A stretch of DNA of 53,906 nucleotides, taken from assembly GCA_009693995.1 (NCBI GenBank), contig SHWA01000007.1, forward strand, positions 1 to 53,906, given 5' to 3'. Under the pieces are notes generated by a model. That model saw only the letters and a program-made list of their open reading frames with translations, did no database searches and was not told the origin of the DNA. This document shows positions 9,032 to 18,307 of the stretch, one piece after another (the stretch's first letter is position 1; each line of letters opens with the position of its first letter). The translations under genes were made by a program, and so were the position numbers. This stretch comes from Alphaproteobacteria bacterium. Lineage in GTDB: Bacteria > Pseudomonadota > Alphaproteobacteria > SHWA01.

Positions 9032-11095
9032 ATGAAGAAGGTGCTGGTCGGTCTCGGCGTGCTGGTGCTGGTGGTCGTCATCGGCATCGTCGCGCTACCG
9101 GCCCTGGTGCCCATCGACCAGTTCAAGGCGCAGATCGCCGAGGCGGTGAAGGGGCAAACGGGGCGCGATTTCGCCATCAAGGGCGAGATCAAGCTGTCGG
9201 TGATCCCGAACCTGGGCTTGAGCGCGAGCGACGTGACCCTGGCCAACGCGCCCGGCATGTCGCCGGCGCCGATGGTCTCCTTCAAGCGCCTCGACTTCGA
9301 CCTGCGCCTGCTGCCGCTGCTCTCGCGCCAGATCGAGGTCGCGCGGCTGGTCCTGGTGGAGCCGGTCATCAACCTCGAAATCGACGCCAAGGGGCGCCCG
9401 AACTGGGTGCTGGAAGCCCCGGCTCCGGCCGGAGCGCCCAAGCCTGCGCAACCGGCGCAGAGCGAAGCCGGCGACCTCGCCGGTCTCGCCGCGCTCGACC
9501 TCAAGCTCGGCGACGTGCGCCTCGAGAGCGGGCGCATCTCCTACGTCGACGCCCGGACCAAGGCCAAGGTCGAGATCAAGGACATCAATCTCGCCGTCAA
9601 GCTGCCGGACATGGCACAACCCTTCGCCATCGACGGCAAGCTGGCCTGGAATGGCAAGCCGATCACTCTCGGCCTCGGCGGCCAGTCGCTGCGGGCCCTG
9701 CTCTCCTCCGCGGGCACGGCGATCAACGCCAAGATCGCGGTCGACGTGGTCACGCTCGAACTCGGCGGCAGCACCAAGCTGGTGCCGGAGGCGGCCGTCG
9801 ACGGCACCCTCGCGCTCAACGTCCCCTCGGTGCGCAAGCTCGCCGACTGGCTCGGCGCGCCGCTCGCTGTGCCGGGCACCGGCCTCGGGCCGCTCGCCAT
9901 CAAGGGCAAGCTGAAGGCGAGCCCGACCAACGTCGCCTTCACCGCCGCCGACTTTAACCTCGATGCCATCAAGGCCAAGGGCGAGGTGGCGGTGGCGCTG
10001 GGTGGCGTGCGACCGAACGCGAAGGGGCGGCTGGATGTGGAGACCCTCGATCTCAACCCCTACCTGCCGCCCGAGGCGCCGGCCGCAGGACCGGGCAAGA
10101 CGCCGACACCGGCTTCCGCTCCGGCGCCGGCGGCGGGCGCGCCATGGAGCGATGCCCCGATCGACGTTTCCGGGCTGGATGCGGTCGATGCCGACTTTAC
10201 CTTGAGCACCGGCCAGATTCTGGTGCGCAAGATCAAGGTCGGCAAGAGCGCGGTGAAGGTCGTCCTCAAGGACAAGAAGCTGGCGCTCGACCTGACCGAG
10301 CTCGCGCTCTATGGCGGCGCCGGCAACGGCCGCATCACCCTCGACGGCACCGCGGCCGCGCCTGCCCTCGGCATGGTGTTTGATCTGAAGGGCATCCAGA
10401 CCGAGCCGCTGCTGCGCGATGCCGCCGACTTCGACAAGCTGAAGGCGAGTGGCGACGCCAGCATCGACGTCCGCACCAGCGGCAAGTCGCAGAAAGAGAT
10501 GATCGCGCGGCTGCAAGGCAAGGGAGCGGTGGCGCTGCGCGACGGTGCCCTCAAGGGCTTCAATCTGGAAAGCATCGCCCAGAATATTGGCGGCGGCGGC
10601 ACGGGCGCCGACGAGACCAAGTTCGCCGAGCTCGGCGGCACCTACACCATCGCCGACGGGGTCCTCAAGAACAGCGACCTCGGCATGAAGGCGCCGCTCA
10701 TGCGCCTCATGGGCGAGGGCACCGTCGATCTGCGCTCGACCGAGGTCAACTACCGCCTCAACCCCAAGCTCGCCGCCACGCTCCAGGGCCAGGGCGGCAA
10801 GTCGGACGCGATCGGCATCACCGTGCCGATCATCGTCAGTGGGCCGTGGACCAACCTCAGCTACAAGCCGGATCTGTCGGCGATGCTGAAAGGCGCCGCG
10901 TCTGCGCCGCTCAAGGTGCTGGAGGGAGCGGCAGGGGCTGTCGGCGCCGGTGTCGGCGCGCTCAAGAACCTGATTCCCGGCGCCGGAAGTAGCCAGCCTG
11001 CCGGCACGTCCCGAGAGGCGACGCCCGCGCGCACACCGCCGGCGGCGCCCAGCAACAATCCGTTCGGCGGACTCAAGAAACTGTTCGGCAACTGA
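9032..11095 (+). CDS. AsmA-family inner-membrane/periplasmic protein
   Basis: 687 aa. An uncleaved N-terminal membrane helix (about residues 4-26, MKKVLVGLGVLVLVVVIGIV) is followed by a chorein-like AsmA N-terminal region (PIDQFKAQIAEAVKGQTGRD, then NLGLSASDVTLANAPG) and a long beta-rich body with proline/alanine-rich linkers near residues 130-150 and 355-375. The C-terminal AsmA repeat region includes GKGAVALRDGALKGFNL. AsmA-like proteins are thought to bridge the envelope and move phospholipids to the outer membrane. GGAGGAG precedes the ATG at 9032. It ends in a low-complexity Ala/Gly/Pro tail. The small YqaE-like gene starts 9 bp later. Confidence 0.87.
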   Translation: MKKVLVGLGVLVLVVVIGIVALPALVPIDQFKAQIAEAVKGQTGRDFAIKGEIKLSVIPNLGLSASDVTLANAPGMSPAPMVSFKRLDFDLRLLPLLSRQIEVARLVLVEPVINLEIDAKGRPNWVLEAPAPAGAPKPAQPAQSEAGDLAGLAALDLKLGDVRLESGRISYVDARTKAKVEIKDINLAVKLPDMAQPFAIDGKLAWNGKPITLGLGGQSLRALLSSAGTAINAKIAVDVVTLELGGSTKLVPEAAVDGTLALNVPSVRKLADWLGAPLAVPGTGLGPLAIKGKLKASPTNVAFTAADFNLDAIKAKGEVAVALGGVRPNAKGRLDVETLDLNPYLPPEAPAAGPGKTPTPASAPAPAAGAPWSDAPIDVSGLDAVDADFTLSTGQILVRKIKVGKSAVKVVLKDKKLALDLTELALYGGAGNGRITLDGTAAAPALGMVFDLKGIQTEPLLRDAADFDKLKASGDASIDVRTSGKSQKEMIARLQGKGAVALRDGALKGFNLESIAQNIGGGGTGADETKFAELGGTYTIADGVLKNSDLGMKAPLMRLMGEGTVDLRSTEVNYRLNPKLAATLQGQGGKSDAIGITVPIIVSGPWTNLSYKPDLSAMLKGAASAPLKVLEGAAGAVGAGVGALKNLIPGAGSSQPAGTSREATPARTPPAAPSNNPFGGLKKLFGN

Positions 11096-11103
11096 GGCTC
11101 GCC

Positions 11104-11295
11104 ATGCGTCTCTTGCTCGCCGTCTTCCTGCCGCCGGTGGTGTTCTTCACCATCGGCCGCCCCCTCGCTGGGATCTTCTGCCTGATCCTGCAACTCACGC
11201 TGATCGGGTGGATTCCCGCGGCCATCGGGGCGGTCTATTCTCTCAGCCAGTTCCGGACCGACCGGAAGATCGACGCGGCACTGGGGCGGCGGTGA
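11104..11295 (+). CDS. YqaE/Pmp3-family small membrane protein
   Basis: 63 aa with two hydrophobic helices. The block FFTIGRPLAGIFCLILQLTL followed by GWIPAAIGAVYSL is the Pmp3/YqaE signature (a proteolipid of about 50-60 aa). In yeast and plants the family affects membrane potential and salt tolerance; bacterial roles are unclear. It is probably co-transcribed with asmA (9-bp gap) and with the next small membrane gene. Confidence 0.8.
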   Translation: MRLLLAVFLPPVVFFTIGRPLAGIFCLILQLTLIGWIPAAIGAVYSLSQFRTDRKIDAALGRR

Positions 11296-11330
11296 CACTG
11301 GCGCCAACCCTCGGCGCCCGGGGAGGCGCG

Positions 11331-11564
11331 GTGGGGAGCGTCGTCAAGCTGGTGATCTGGTGCCTGTTGGTCGGCGCCGTGCTCGCCTTCCTCGGGCTCG
11401 GCCCGAGCGATATCTGGGTCTGGACCTGGCACCAGTTCGAGGCGGTGTTCCATAATCTGCGCGCCGTGCTCGGCACCGTCGGCACCTATCTGGTGCTGGG
11501 TGCCGGCGTGGTGCTGCCGATCTACGGCATCTACCTGCTGGTTCGGGTTCTTCAGCGCCGGTAG
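11331..11564 (+). CDS. small two-helix membrane protein, DUF6460-like
   Basis: 77 aa with two hydrophobic stretches (about residues 4-22 and 50-70) around an amphipathic GPSDIWVWTWHQFEAVF segment. It resembles the small alphaproteobacterial DUF6460 proteins, but I assign this from overall pattern only. The start chosen is GTG 11331 with GGGGAGG 4-5 bp upstream. An in-frame GTG at 11292 would overlap the previous stop (GTGA) and add 13 residues. Function unknown; the position suggests a membrane-related unit with AsmA and YqaE. Confidence 0.55.
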   Translation: MGSVVKLVIWCLLVGAVLAFLGLGPSDIWVWTWHQFEAVFHNLRAVLGTVGTYLVLGAGVVLPIYGIYLLVRVLQRR

Positions 11565-11582
11565 GTTTCAGCGGAGGCGACC

Positions 11583-12452
11583 ATGGCGATCGAGCAGCGG
11601 CCCTTCGGGCGGACCGGGCACATGAGTTCCGCGGTGATCTTCGGCGGCGCCGCGCTCAAGGCCGCCGACCAGGCGACCGCCGACCGTGTGCTCGACCTCT
11701 TGTTCGAATACGGCATCAATCACATCGACACCGCTCCGCGCTATGGCGACTCGGAACTCCGCATCGGCCCCTGGATGCGGCGCTACCGGGCGGACTTCTT
11801 CCTCGCCACCAAGACCGCGGCCCGTGACGCAGAGGGCGCGCGCACCGATCTGATGCGCTCGCTCGAGCGGCTGCAGACCGACCACCTGGACCTGGTGCAA
11901 CTGCACGCCCTCTCGCACCCGGCGGAGTGGGAGCAGGCCATGGGGCCGGGCGGGGCGCTGGAGGCCCTGGTCGCGGCGCGCAGCCAGGGGCTGGTGCGCT
12001 CGATCGGCGTCACCGGCCATGGCTGGACCATCGCCGCCATGCACAAGCGCAGCCTGGAGCGGTTCGAGTTCGATTCGGTGCTGATGCCCTGGAACTGGTT
12101 CGTCGCGCACCACGACCAGTACCGCACCGATTTCGAGGTGACCGAAGCCCTCTGCCGCAGCCGCGGCGTCGCCGTGCAGACCATCAAGTCGATCGCCCGC
12201 GGACCCTGGGCTGCGGGCGCGAGCCGCAGCCACCTCACCTGGTACCAGCCGCTCGAGGGGGAAGACGAGATCCGCCTCGCGGTCGCCTGGGTGCTGGCGC
12301 GCCCCGGCATCTTCCTGACCTCGGTCGGCGACGTGAACCTGTTGCCGGCGGTCCTCCGCGCCGCCGCCGACCGCGGCCCCCGCCCGCCCGACGCAGCGAT
12401 GGCCGCCCACAGCCAGCGCACGGGACTCTCCACCATCTTCGGATTGGCGTAG
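11583..12452 (+). CDS. aldo/keto reductase family oxidoreductase
   Basis: 289 aa TIM-barrel NAD(P)H oxidoreductase. The aldo/keto reductase tetrad can be read: Asp and Tyr in [10 protein letters not shown], Lys in LATKTAARD, and His in LVQLHAL. The N-terminal [20 protein letters not shown] is family-typical. The second half ([18 protein letters not shown] and the late [20 protein letters not shown]) resembles the subgroup that also includes quinone and ferredoxin-like oxidoreductases. Substrate unknown. GGCGACC precedes the ATG. Downstream the base composition drops abruptly. Confidence 0.85.
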   Translation: MAIEQRPFGRTGHMSSAVIFGGAALKAADQATADRVLDLLFEYGINHIDTAPRYGDSELRIGPWMRRYRADFFLATKTAARDAEGARTDLMRSLERLQTDHLDLVQLHALSHPAEWEQAMGPGGALEALVAARSQGLVRSIGVTGHGWTIAAMHKRSLERFEFDSVLMPWNWFVAHHDQYRTDFEVTEALCRSRGVAVQTIKSIARGPWAAGASRSHLTWYQPLEGEDEIRLAVAWVLARPGIFLTSVGDVNLLPAVLRAAADRGPRPPDAAMAAHSQRTGLSTIFGLA

Positions 12453-12542
12453 AGCGCAGATCTGCCGTGCGGTGGAGAGTTGTTGTCTATGTTCCGCGTG
12501 AGAGGCAAGCTCAGGTCATGTAGCAGCGAACGGGGAATGACC

Positions 12543-12794
12543 ATGTGGGTAAGAATCGAGAACATTGGAGAGGGTCAGCACCCGAGCGAGCGTATTGTCG
12601 TGGTCGTGGCGGCTGACGGCTCGCGCGAACAACTCATCGTCGATCTGAGAACATTACAGAACGACATGATGGAGATCGGCTATCCGGTCGGCGTCTCTGG
12701 GGACAAGCTATTGGTCGAACTCCCTCAGGAGACCATGCAGGGAGCCTGGCGGGTCTGGGTGCGCAAGGATGCGGTCATCGACAAGGCCGCTTGA
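12543..12794 (+). CDS. uncharacterised 83-aa protein coupled to dcd-like gene
   Basis: I do not recognise a named domain. The soluble sequence begins MWVRIENIGEGQHPSERIVV and ends GAWRVWVRKDAVIDK; it is rich in beta-strand residues and reads like a small barrel. The start chosen is ATG 12543 (CGGGGA 7-10 bp upstream); ATG 12537 and 12480 are in frame. The stop overlaps the ATG of the dCTP-deaminase-like gene (TGATG), so the two are almost certainly made together. Base composition is clearly lower in GC than the flanking genes, which suggests joint acquisition. Confidence 0.6.
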   Translation: MWVRIENIGEGQHPSERIVVVVAADGSREQLIVDLRTLQNDMMEIGYPVGVSGDKLLVELPQETMQGAWRVWVRKDAVIDKAA

Positions 12795-13348
12795 TGATCC
12801 TCTCCGATCGTGAGATCAGCGCGTATCTCAATCAGCATATGATTGAGATCGATCCGCGCCCGGATGAAACCGCATACAGTTCGACGAGTGTCGATCTCAC
12901 GCTCGACGAGACCATCAGCGAGTTCCGCACCAGCCTACCGGGGAACGAAGAAATCATCGATCCCCGCAATGTGACGGGTGGCTCCGAGAGCCTGCTGGAC
13001 AAATTGACCGACAAGCATCAGATCGGCTCAGACGGATTCGTACTTCAACGCGGCAGCCTTTACCTGGCATGGACGCGTGAACGCGTGAACCTGAAACCCG
13101 AGGCGCGATTGGCGGCGCGCGTCGAGGGAAAGAGCGCCTTGGCGCGCATTGGATTGGCAGTCCACGTCACGGCGCCAACGATACATGCGGGCTTTTGCGG
13201 CCAGATACGACTTGAAGTTGTGAACCACGGACCCCGCCCAATCCGTGTCCGATCCCACATGCGAATTTGCCAGTTGATCTTCGAGCAGACTTTCGGAACC
13301 CCGAACCGAGGTTATCAAGGGCAGTTCCTGGGTCAGGGCACAGCCTGA
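12794..13348 (+). CDS. dCTP deaminase / dUTPase superfamily protein
   Basis: 184 aa, Dcd length. The start MILSDREISAYL, SVDLTLDE, and the core KSALARIGLAVHVTA, TIHAGFCGQIRLEVVN and ICQLIFEQ match dCTP deaminases, which form trimers and convert dCTP to dUTP. The Glu of IRLEVVN corresponds to the catalytic Glu of E. coli Dcd. The C-terminal GYQGQFLGQ matches the mobile tail that closes the site. It differs from chromosomal Dcd in its EGK (not GRS) lead into the core, so a bifunctional deaminase/dUTPase or phage-type enzyme is possible. Lower GC than neighbours and coupling to the unknown 83-aa protein are notable. Confidence 0.8.
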   Translation: MILSDREISAYLNQHMIEIDPRPDETAYSSTSVDLTLDETISEFRTSLPGNEEIIDPRNVTGGSESLLDKLTDKHQIGSDGFVLQRGSLYLAWTRERVNLKPEARLAARVEGKSALARIGLAVHVTAPTIHAGFCGQIRLEVVNHGPRPIRVRSHMRICQLIFEQTFGTPNRGYQGQFLGQGTA

Positions 13349-13479
13349 ACCCTGCCTCGGTTGGACTTTTGCCTAGCCTTGTGGCCAGATTTCACCAACG
13401 GTGCGGCCGCGCGGCGGGGCTGGCCCGGGCAACAGCCGATCAGGGGCGTCGCGCGGACAGGCTCGGGAGGCAACGGCAC

Positions 13480-14274
13480 TTGGCGACACCGCTCCTCGCA
13501 GGGCGCGGCATCTCGCTCAGCTTCGGCGGCATCAACGCCCTCGACGGTGTCGCCTTTGCCGTGGAGAAGGGGGAACTCTTCTCCATCATCGGCCCGAACG
13601 GCGCCGGCAAGACCTCGCTGCTCAACTGCATCTCGGGGCGCTACCGGCCGACGCGGGGCGCGGTGCTGCTGGACGGTCAAGACATCACCCGCCGCACCAC
13701 CAACCAGCGGGCCGGCCTCGGCATCGGCCGCACTTTCCAGAACCTCGCCCTCTTCGGCCACATGACCGTGCTCGACAACATCATGGTCGGGCGCCACCAC
13801 CAGCTCAGCCACGGGTTCCTGACCGGCATGATCTACTGGATCGGTGGCGCCGAGCGCGAGGAACAGACCCACCGCCGCGAGGTCGAGGAGATCATCGACT
13901 TTCTCGAAATCCAGCACATCCGGGGCGAAATCGCCGGCACCCTGCCCTATGGCTTGCGCAAGCGGGTCGAGCTCGCCCGGGCGGTCGCCCTCAAGCCCCG
14001 CCTGCTGCTGCTGGACGAGCCCATGGCCGGCATGAACCTCGAGGAGAAGGAGGACATGGCCCGCTACATCATCGACCTGAACGAGGAGTGGGGCATCACC
14101 GTGGTGATGATCGAGCACGACATGGGCGTGGTGATGGACATCTCGCACCGGGTCATGGTGCTCGACTTCGGCAAGAAGATCGCCGAGGGAATCCCTGAGG
14201 ACGTGCAGCGCCACCCCGACGTGCGCCGCGCCTATCTCGGCGCGGACGAGGCGGCGCTCCTGGGCACGGCGTGA
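13480..14274 (+). CDS. livG: branched-chain-type ABC transporter ATP-binding protein LivG
   Basis: 264 aa ATPase of a hydrophobic/aromatic amino-acid-type (HAAT) importer. Walker A GPNGAGKTSLLN, Q-loop FQNLALFGHMTV, degenerate signature LPYGLRKRVELARAV, Walker B LLLLDEPMAG and H-loop IEHDMGVVMDI are all present. The start is taken as TTG 13480, with GGGAGG 9 bp upstream, which gives MATPLLAGRGISLSFGG; the much longer frame upstream overlaps the dcd-like gene and has no family match. It is the first gene of the livG-ligase-livHMKF-ligase cluster. Confidence 0.9.
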   Translation: MATPLLAGRGISLSFGGINALDGVAFAVEKGELFSIIGPNGAGKTSLLNCISGRYRPTRGAVLLDGQDITRRTTNQRAGLGIGRTFQNLALFGHMTVLDNIMVGRHHQLSHGFLTGMIYWIGGAEREEQTHRREVEEIIDFLEIQHIRGEIAGTLPYGLRKRVELARAVALKPRLLLLDEPMAGMNLEEKEDMARYIIDLNEEWGITVVMIEHDMGVVMDISHRVMVLDFGKKIAEGIPEDVQRHPDVRRAYLGADEAALLGTA

Positions 14275-14285
14275 GGGACTGCTTG

Positions 14286-16226
14286 ATGCCCCCGCTGCCG
14301 CTCCCCGATCTCGCGCGCTACGACACCTATCCCAAGCTCCTGGAGCTGAACGCGACCCTGCACGGCGGCGACATCGCCGTGCGCGAGAAGGATCTCGGCC
14401 TCTGGAACGAATACACCTGGAGCGACTTCGCCCGGCGCGTGCGCCACTTGGCGCTCGGGCTCGAGACCTTGGGTGTCGGCGCCGGCGACGTGGTGGCGCT
14501 GATCGGCGACAACCGCCCGGACTGGCTGGCCGGCGAGATTGCGGCGCACGCGCTCCGCGCCATGAGCCTCGGCCTCTACCGCGATGCCCTCGAGGAGGAG
14601 ATCGCCTATCTGATCAACTACGCCGAGGCGAAAGCGGTGATCGCCGAGGACGAGGAGCAGGTCGACAAGCTGCTGGGCCTGGGCGAGCGCATCGGCAGCG
14701 TCCGCGCGATCGTCTATTGCGACCCCAGGGGCCTGCGCAAATACGACGATCCGCGCCTCAAGCCGCTGGCCGAGGTGATGGCGGCGGGCGCCGCGGCGGA
14801 GGCGGCCGATCCCGCCCGTTACGGACGCCTGATCGCCACGGGCGAGGGCGAGGACTGCGCGGTCCTTTGCACCACGTCGGGCACCACGGCGCAGCCGAAG
14901 CTCGCCATGCTCGCCGCCGGGCGCATGCTGCGCCACGCGGCGAGCTATCTGGCCGTCGATCCCAAGGGGCCGGAGGACGAGTACGTCTCGGTCTTGCCGC
15001 TGCCCTGGATCATGGAGCAGGTCTATGCGGTGGCGCAGGCGCTCCTCTGCCGGATGAAGGTCAACTTCGTCGAGGAGCCGGAGACCATGATGGCCGACAT
15101 GCGCGAGATCGGCCCGACCTTCCTGCTGTATGCGCCGCGCGTCTGGGAGGCGATCACGGCGGATGTGCGCGCGCGCATGATGGACGCCTCGCCCCTCAAG
15201 CGCCGCCTGTATGATTTCGGGCTCAAGCTCGGCCTGGCGGCGCTCGACCGCGGCGGCAAGAGCCGGCTAGCCGAGAGCCTGCTGTTCCGGGCACTGCGCG
15301 ACCGCATCGGATTCTCGCGCCTGCGCTCGGCGGCGACCGGCGGCTCCGCCCTCGGCCCCGACACCTTCCGCTTCCTGCTCGCCCTCGGCGTGCCCTTGCG
15401 CCAGCTCTATGGCCAGACCGAGACGGCGGGCGCCTACACCTTGCACCGGGCCGGCGATGTCGACTTCGATTCCGTCGGCGTCGGCTTCGATGCCCGGGTC
15501 GAGATCAGGATCGACCGCGCGGACGCCAACGGCGTCGGCGAGATCGTGGTGCGCCACCCCAACATGTTCCTCGGTTACTACAAGAGCCCGCAGACGACCG
15601 CTGCGGACTTGCGCGAAGGATGGATGCATTCTGGCGACGCCGGCTATTTCGACGCCAAGGGCCACCTGGTGGTCATCGACCGCATCAAGGATATCGCCAA
15701 CACCGCCGGCGGCGCGCGGTTCTCGCCCCAGTTCATCGAGAACAAGTTGAAGTTCTCGCCCTACGTGGCCGAAACCGTGATTCTCGGCGACGGCCGCGAT
15801 TACGTGAGCGCGATCGTCTGCATCCGTTTCTCGATCGTCTCCAAGTGGGCGGAGAAGAACCGCATCGCCTTCACCACCTATTCCGACCTGGCGAGCCGGC
15901 GCGAGGTCTGCGACCTGCTGCAAGGCGAGGTCGAAGGGGTCAACCGCGCGCTGCCAGAGGCGCAGCGCATCCGCCGGTTTCTCCTCCTCTACAAGGAGCT
16001 CGACGCCGACGACGAGGAACTGACGCGCACGCGTAAGGTGCGCCGCGGCGTGATCGGTGAGAAGTACGGCGAGATCATCGCCGCCATCTATGGGGACACG
16101 CGCGAGATTCCGATCGATACCACCATCCAATTCCAGGACGGCAGCCGCCAGCGGGTGCAGACCACGCTCCACGTGGTTGATCTCGGCCCGCCGATGGACA
16201 CGAACAAGACCGCGCGGGCGGCATGA
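14286..16226 (+). CDS. AMP-binding long-chain-type acyl-CoA synthetase
   Basis: 646 aa adenylate-forming enzyme. It activates a carboxylic acid with ATP and CoA. The phosphate-binding loop TTSGTTAQPKLAML is at about residues 196-209; YGQTETAGAY and HSGDAGYFDAKGHLVVIDR with RIKDIANTAGGARFSP form the core of the second half. Layout follows the FadD15/long-chain family. The start chosen is ATG 14286 (GAGGGA upstream); a GTG at 14271 overlapping the livG stop is an alternative. Being embedded between an importer ATPase and its permease suggests it thioesterifies the imported acid and so traps it (inference). Confidence 0.86.
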   Translation: MPPLPLPDLARYDTYPKLLELNATLHGGDIAVREKDLGLWNEYTWSDFARRVRHLALGLETLGVGAGDVVALIGDNRPDWLAGEIAAHALRAMSLGLYRDALEEEIAYLINYAEAKAVIAEDEEQVDKLLGLGERIGSVRAIVYCDPRGLRKYDDPRLKPLAEVMAAGAAAEAADPARYGRLIATGEGEDCAVLCTTSGTTAQPKLAMLAAGRMLRHAASYLAVDPKGPEDEYVSVLPLPWIMEQVYAVAQALLCRMKVNFVEEPETMMADMREIGPTFLLYAPRVWEAITADVRARMMDASPLKRRLYDFGLKLGLAALDRGGKSRLAESLLFRALRDRIGFSRLRSAATGGSALGPDTFRFLLALGVPLRQLYGQTETAGAYTLHRAGDVDFDSVGVGFDARVEIRIDRADANGVGEIVVRHPNMFLGYYKSPQTTAADLREGWMHSGDAGYFDAKGHLVVIDRIKDIANTAGGARFSPQFIENKLKFSPYVAETVILGDGRDYVSAIVCIRFSIVSKWAEKNRIAFTTYSDLASRREVCDLLQGEVEGVNRALPEAQRIRRFLLLYKELDADDEELTRTRKVRRGVIGEKYGEIIAAIYGDTREIPIDTTIQFQDGSRQRVQTTLHVVDLGPPMDTNKTARAA

Positions 16227-16233
16227 GGGTCAG

Positions 16234-17127
16234 ATGAACACCCAACTCCTGGTTCCGCTCCTGGTGAACGGCATCATCATCGGCACGCTTTATGGCGTGG
16301 TCGCCATGTGCTTCGTGCTGATCTACAAGGCCTCCCAGATCGTCAACTTCGCCCAGGGCGAGTTCCTGCTGGTCGGCGCTTGGATCTGCTGGTTCCTGCT
16401 GACCGAGTTCAACCTGCCCTTCATCCCCGGTTTCATACTCACCCTGGTCTTCATGATGGCGTTCGGGGTGGCGCTCCAGGTGGTGGTGCTGCGCCCGATG
16501 ATCGGCGAGCCGATCATCGCCGTGATCATGGTGACGATCGGTCTCTCGATCTTCTTCCAGGCGTTGATGAAATACTTGTTCGGGGTGTTCGTGAAGCCGT
16601 TCCCGCAGGTGTTCGAGACCGCATCGGTGGCGGTGCTCGGCCTGAGCGTGCAGCCGATCTACCTGCTCAGTCTCGTGATTTCGGTGCTGATCATGGGCGG
16701 CTTCGCCTACTTCTACCAGGCGACGCGACTCGGGCTCGCCATGCGCGCCACCGCCTTCGACCAGCAGGCGGCGCAATCGCTCGGCATCTCGGTCCGGCAG
16801 ATGTTCGCCATCTCCTGGGCGATCTCGGCCATGGTCTCGTCGTTGGCTGGTGTCGTGGTCGGCGTGGTGAACGGCGTTTCCTCGCAGCTCTCCTTCTTCG
16901 GCATCAAGGTGTTCCCTGCGGTGATCCTGGGCGGCCTCGATTCGATCGTCGGCGCCGTGGTCGGCGGCCTGGTCGTCGGCCTGGTGGAGAACCTGGCTGA
17001 GTATGTCGACAGCCAGTGGCTGCACTGGGGCGCGCTCTACATCGTCGCGCCCTTCTACGTGCTGGTGCTGATCCTGATGGTGCGCCCGCACGGCCTGTTC
17101 GGCACCGAGGACATCGAGCGCATCTGA
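16234..17127 (+). CDS. livH: branched-chain-type ABC transporter permease LivH
   Basis: 297 aa membrane protein with about eight helices. Family motifs: NGIIIGTLYGVVAMCFVLIY, QIVNFAQGEFLLVGAW, the coupling-helix region MRATAFDQQAAQSLGI, and the late VFPAVILGGLDSIVGAVVGG. It forms the channel with LivM. The ATG at 16234 lies 7 bp after the ligase stop (GAGGGTCAG upstream), so the genes are co-translated. Confidence 0.92.
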   Translation: MNTQLLVPLLVNGIIIGTLYGVVAMCFVLIYKASQIVNFAQGEFLLVGAWICWFLLTEFNLPFIPGFILTLVFMMAFGVALQVVVLRPMIGEPIIAVIMVTIGLSIFFQALMKYLFGVFVKPFPQVFETASVAVLGLSVQPIYLLSLVISVLIMGGFAYFYQATRLGLAMRATAFDQQAAQSLGISVRQMFAISWAISAMVSSLAGVVVGVVNGVSSQLSFFGIKVFPAVILGGLDSIVGAVVGGLVVGLVENLAEYVDSQWLHWGALYIVAPFYVLVLILMVRPHGLFGTEDIERI

Positions 17128-17138
17128 AAGGACAAGGC

Positions 17139-18206
17139 GTGGCCCGGATGCATCCGTGCGGTGATTTCAGGACCAGCTACCGCGCTGACATGACCATCTT
17201 TCCGACGCGGGCCTCGGCGTATGCCTGCGTGGCGGGGGTCCTGCTGCTGGCGGCCGTACCTCTGGTCTTCGACATCTACGTGCTCACCCTGCTGATCCAG
17301 ATCGGCTATTACGGGGTCGCCGCCCTCGGCCTCAACATCCTGGTCGGCTTCACGGGACAGATCAGCCTCGGCCACTCCGCCTTCTTCGGCTTCGGCGCGT
17401 TCGCGTCGGCCTGGCTCAACAACCGCTTCGGCATTCCCGTGCTGCTGGCGATCCCGCTCGCCGGGCTGATGACGGCGGCGGTCGGCGTGCTGTTCGGGGT
17501 GCCGGCGGCGCGCATCAAGGGGCTCTACCTGGCCATCGCCACGCTCGCCTCGCAGTTCATCCTGCAGGACTTCTTCGCCCGGGCCGACTGGTTCACCGGC
17601 GGATCGGCCGGCGCGGCGGCGGCGCCGGTCGCCGTCGGCGGTTTCGCCTTCGACACCGACCAGCGCTACTTCTACGTGGTCCTGGTGGCGGTGGTGGCGA
17701 TGTACCTGGGGGCCGCCAACCTGTTGCGCACGCGGGACGGGCGGGCGCTGGTCGCGGTGCGCGACCATTATCTGTCGGCCGAGATCATGGGCATCAACCT
17801 GACCCGCTACCGGATTCTCTCCTTCGGCATCTCGTCCTTTTACGCCGGGGTCGGCGGGGCGCTGTTCGGCCACTATCTCGGCTTCGTCTCGATCGAGGGG
17901 TTTGACATCCTGCTCTCGATCCAGTTCCTCGGCATGATCATCATCGGCGGGCTGGGCTCGATCATGGGCTCGATCATGGGCACCGCCTTCCTGGTGCTAC
18001 TACCGGAGGTGATGGAGACGGCGGTCAAGGCCCTGGCGGCGAGCGGGCTCGGCCAGATGCAGGCGGTCGCAGACGGCATCGTCTACTTCAAGGAGATGGC
18101 GATCGGGCTCGCCATCATCCTGTTCCTGATTTTCGAGCCGGACGGGCTGGCACACCGCTGGCGCCAGACCAAGGCCTACTGGAAGCTCTACCCGTTCTCC
18201 TATTAG
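17139..18206 (+). CDS. livM: branched-chain-type ABC transporter permease LivM
   Basis: 355 aa, second permease half with eight to ten helices. GYYGVAALGLNILVGFTGQI, SLGHSAFFGFGAFASA, RIKGLYLAIATLASQFIL and LGMIIIGGLGSIMGSIMGT are LivM signatures. The start is placed at GTG 17139 with AAAGGA about 7 bp upstream; the ATG at 17148 or 17190 could also serve and would trim the polar N-terminus. C-terminus ends in the usual GLAHRWRQTKAYWKLYPFSY. Confidence 0.9.
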   Translation: MARMHPCGDFRTSYRADMTIFPTRASAYACVAGVLLLAAVPLVFDIYVLTLLIQIGYYGVAALGLNILVGFTGQISLGHSAFFGFGAFASAWLNNRFGIPVLLAIPLAGLMTAAVGVLFGVPAARIKGLYLAIATLASQFILQDFFARADWFTGGSAGAAAAPVAVGGFAFDTDQRYFYVVLVAVVAMYLGAANLLRTRDGRALVAVRDHYLSAEIMGINLTRYRILSFGISSFYAGVGGALFGHYLGFVSIEGFDILLSIQFLGMIIIGGLGSIMGSIMGTAFLVLLPEVMETAVKALAASGLGQMQAVADGIVYFKEMAIGLAIILFLIFEPDGLAHRWRQTKAYWKLYPFSY

Positions 18207-18307
18207 GGAGGCGGGGAAATCTGCTAATTTCCGCGGTAACGACGGACCGCTCGGGGCCCACCCCCGGGGCCGGACGAAACCAGAAAACAACGAGGAGGCC
18301 CTGAACC

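Noticed and set aside
12794-13348. The dCTP-deaminase-like gene as a proven anti-phage defence gene
   Set aside because: The family also contains ordinary nucleotide-pool enzymes and the protein has no fused sensor domain; defence remains only a hypothesis.
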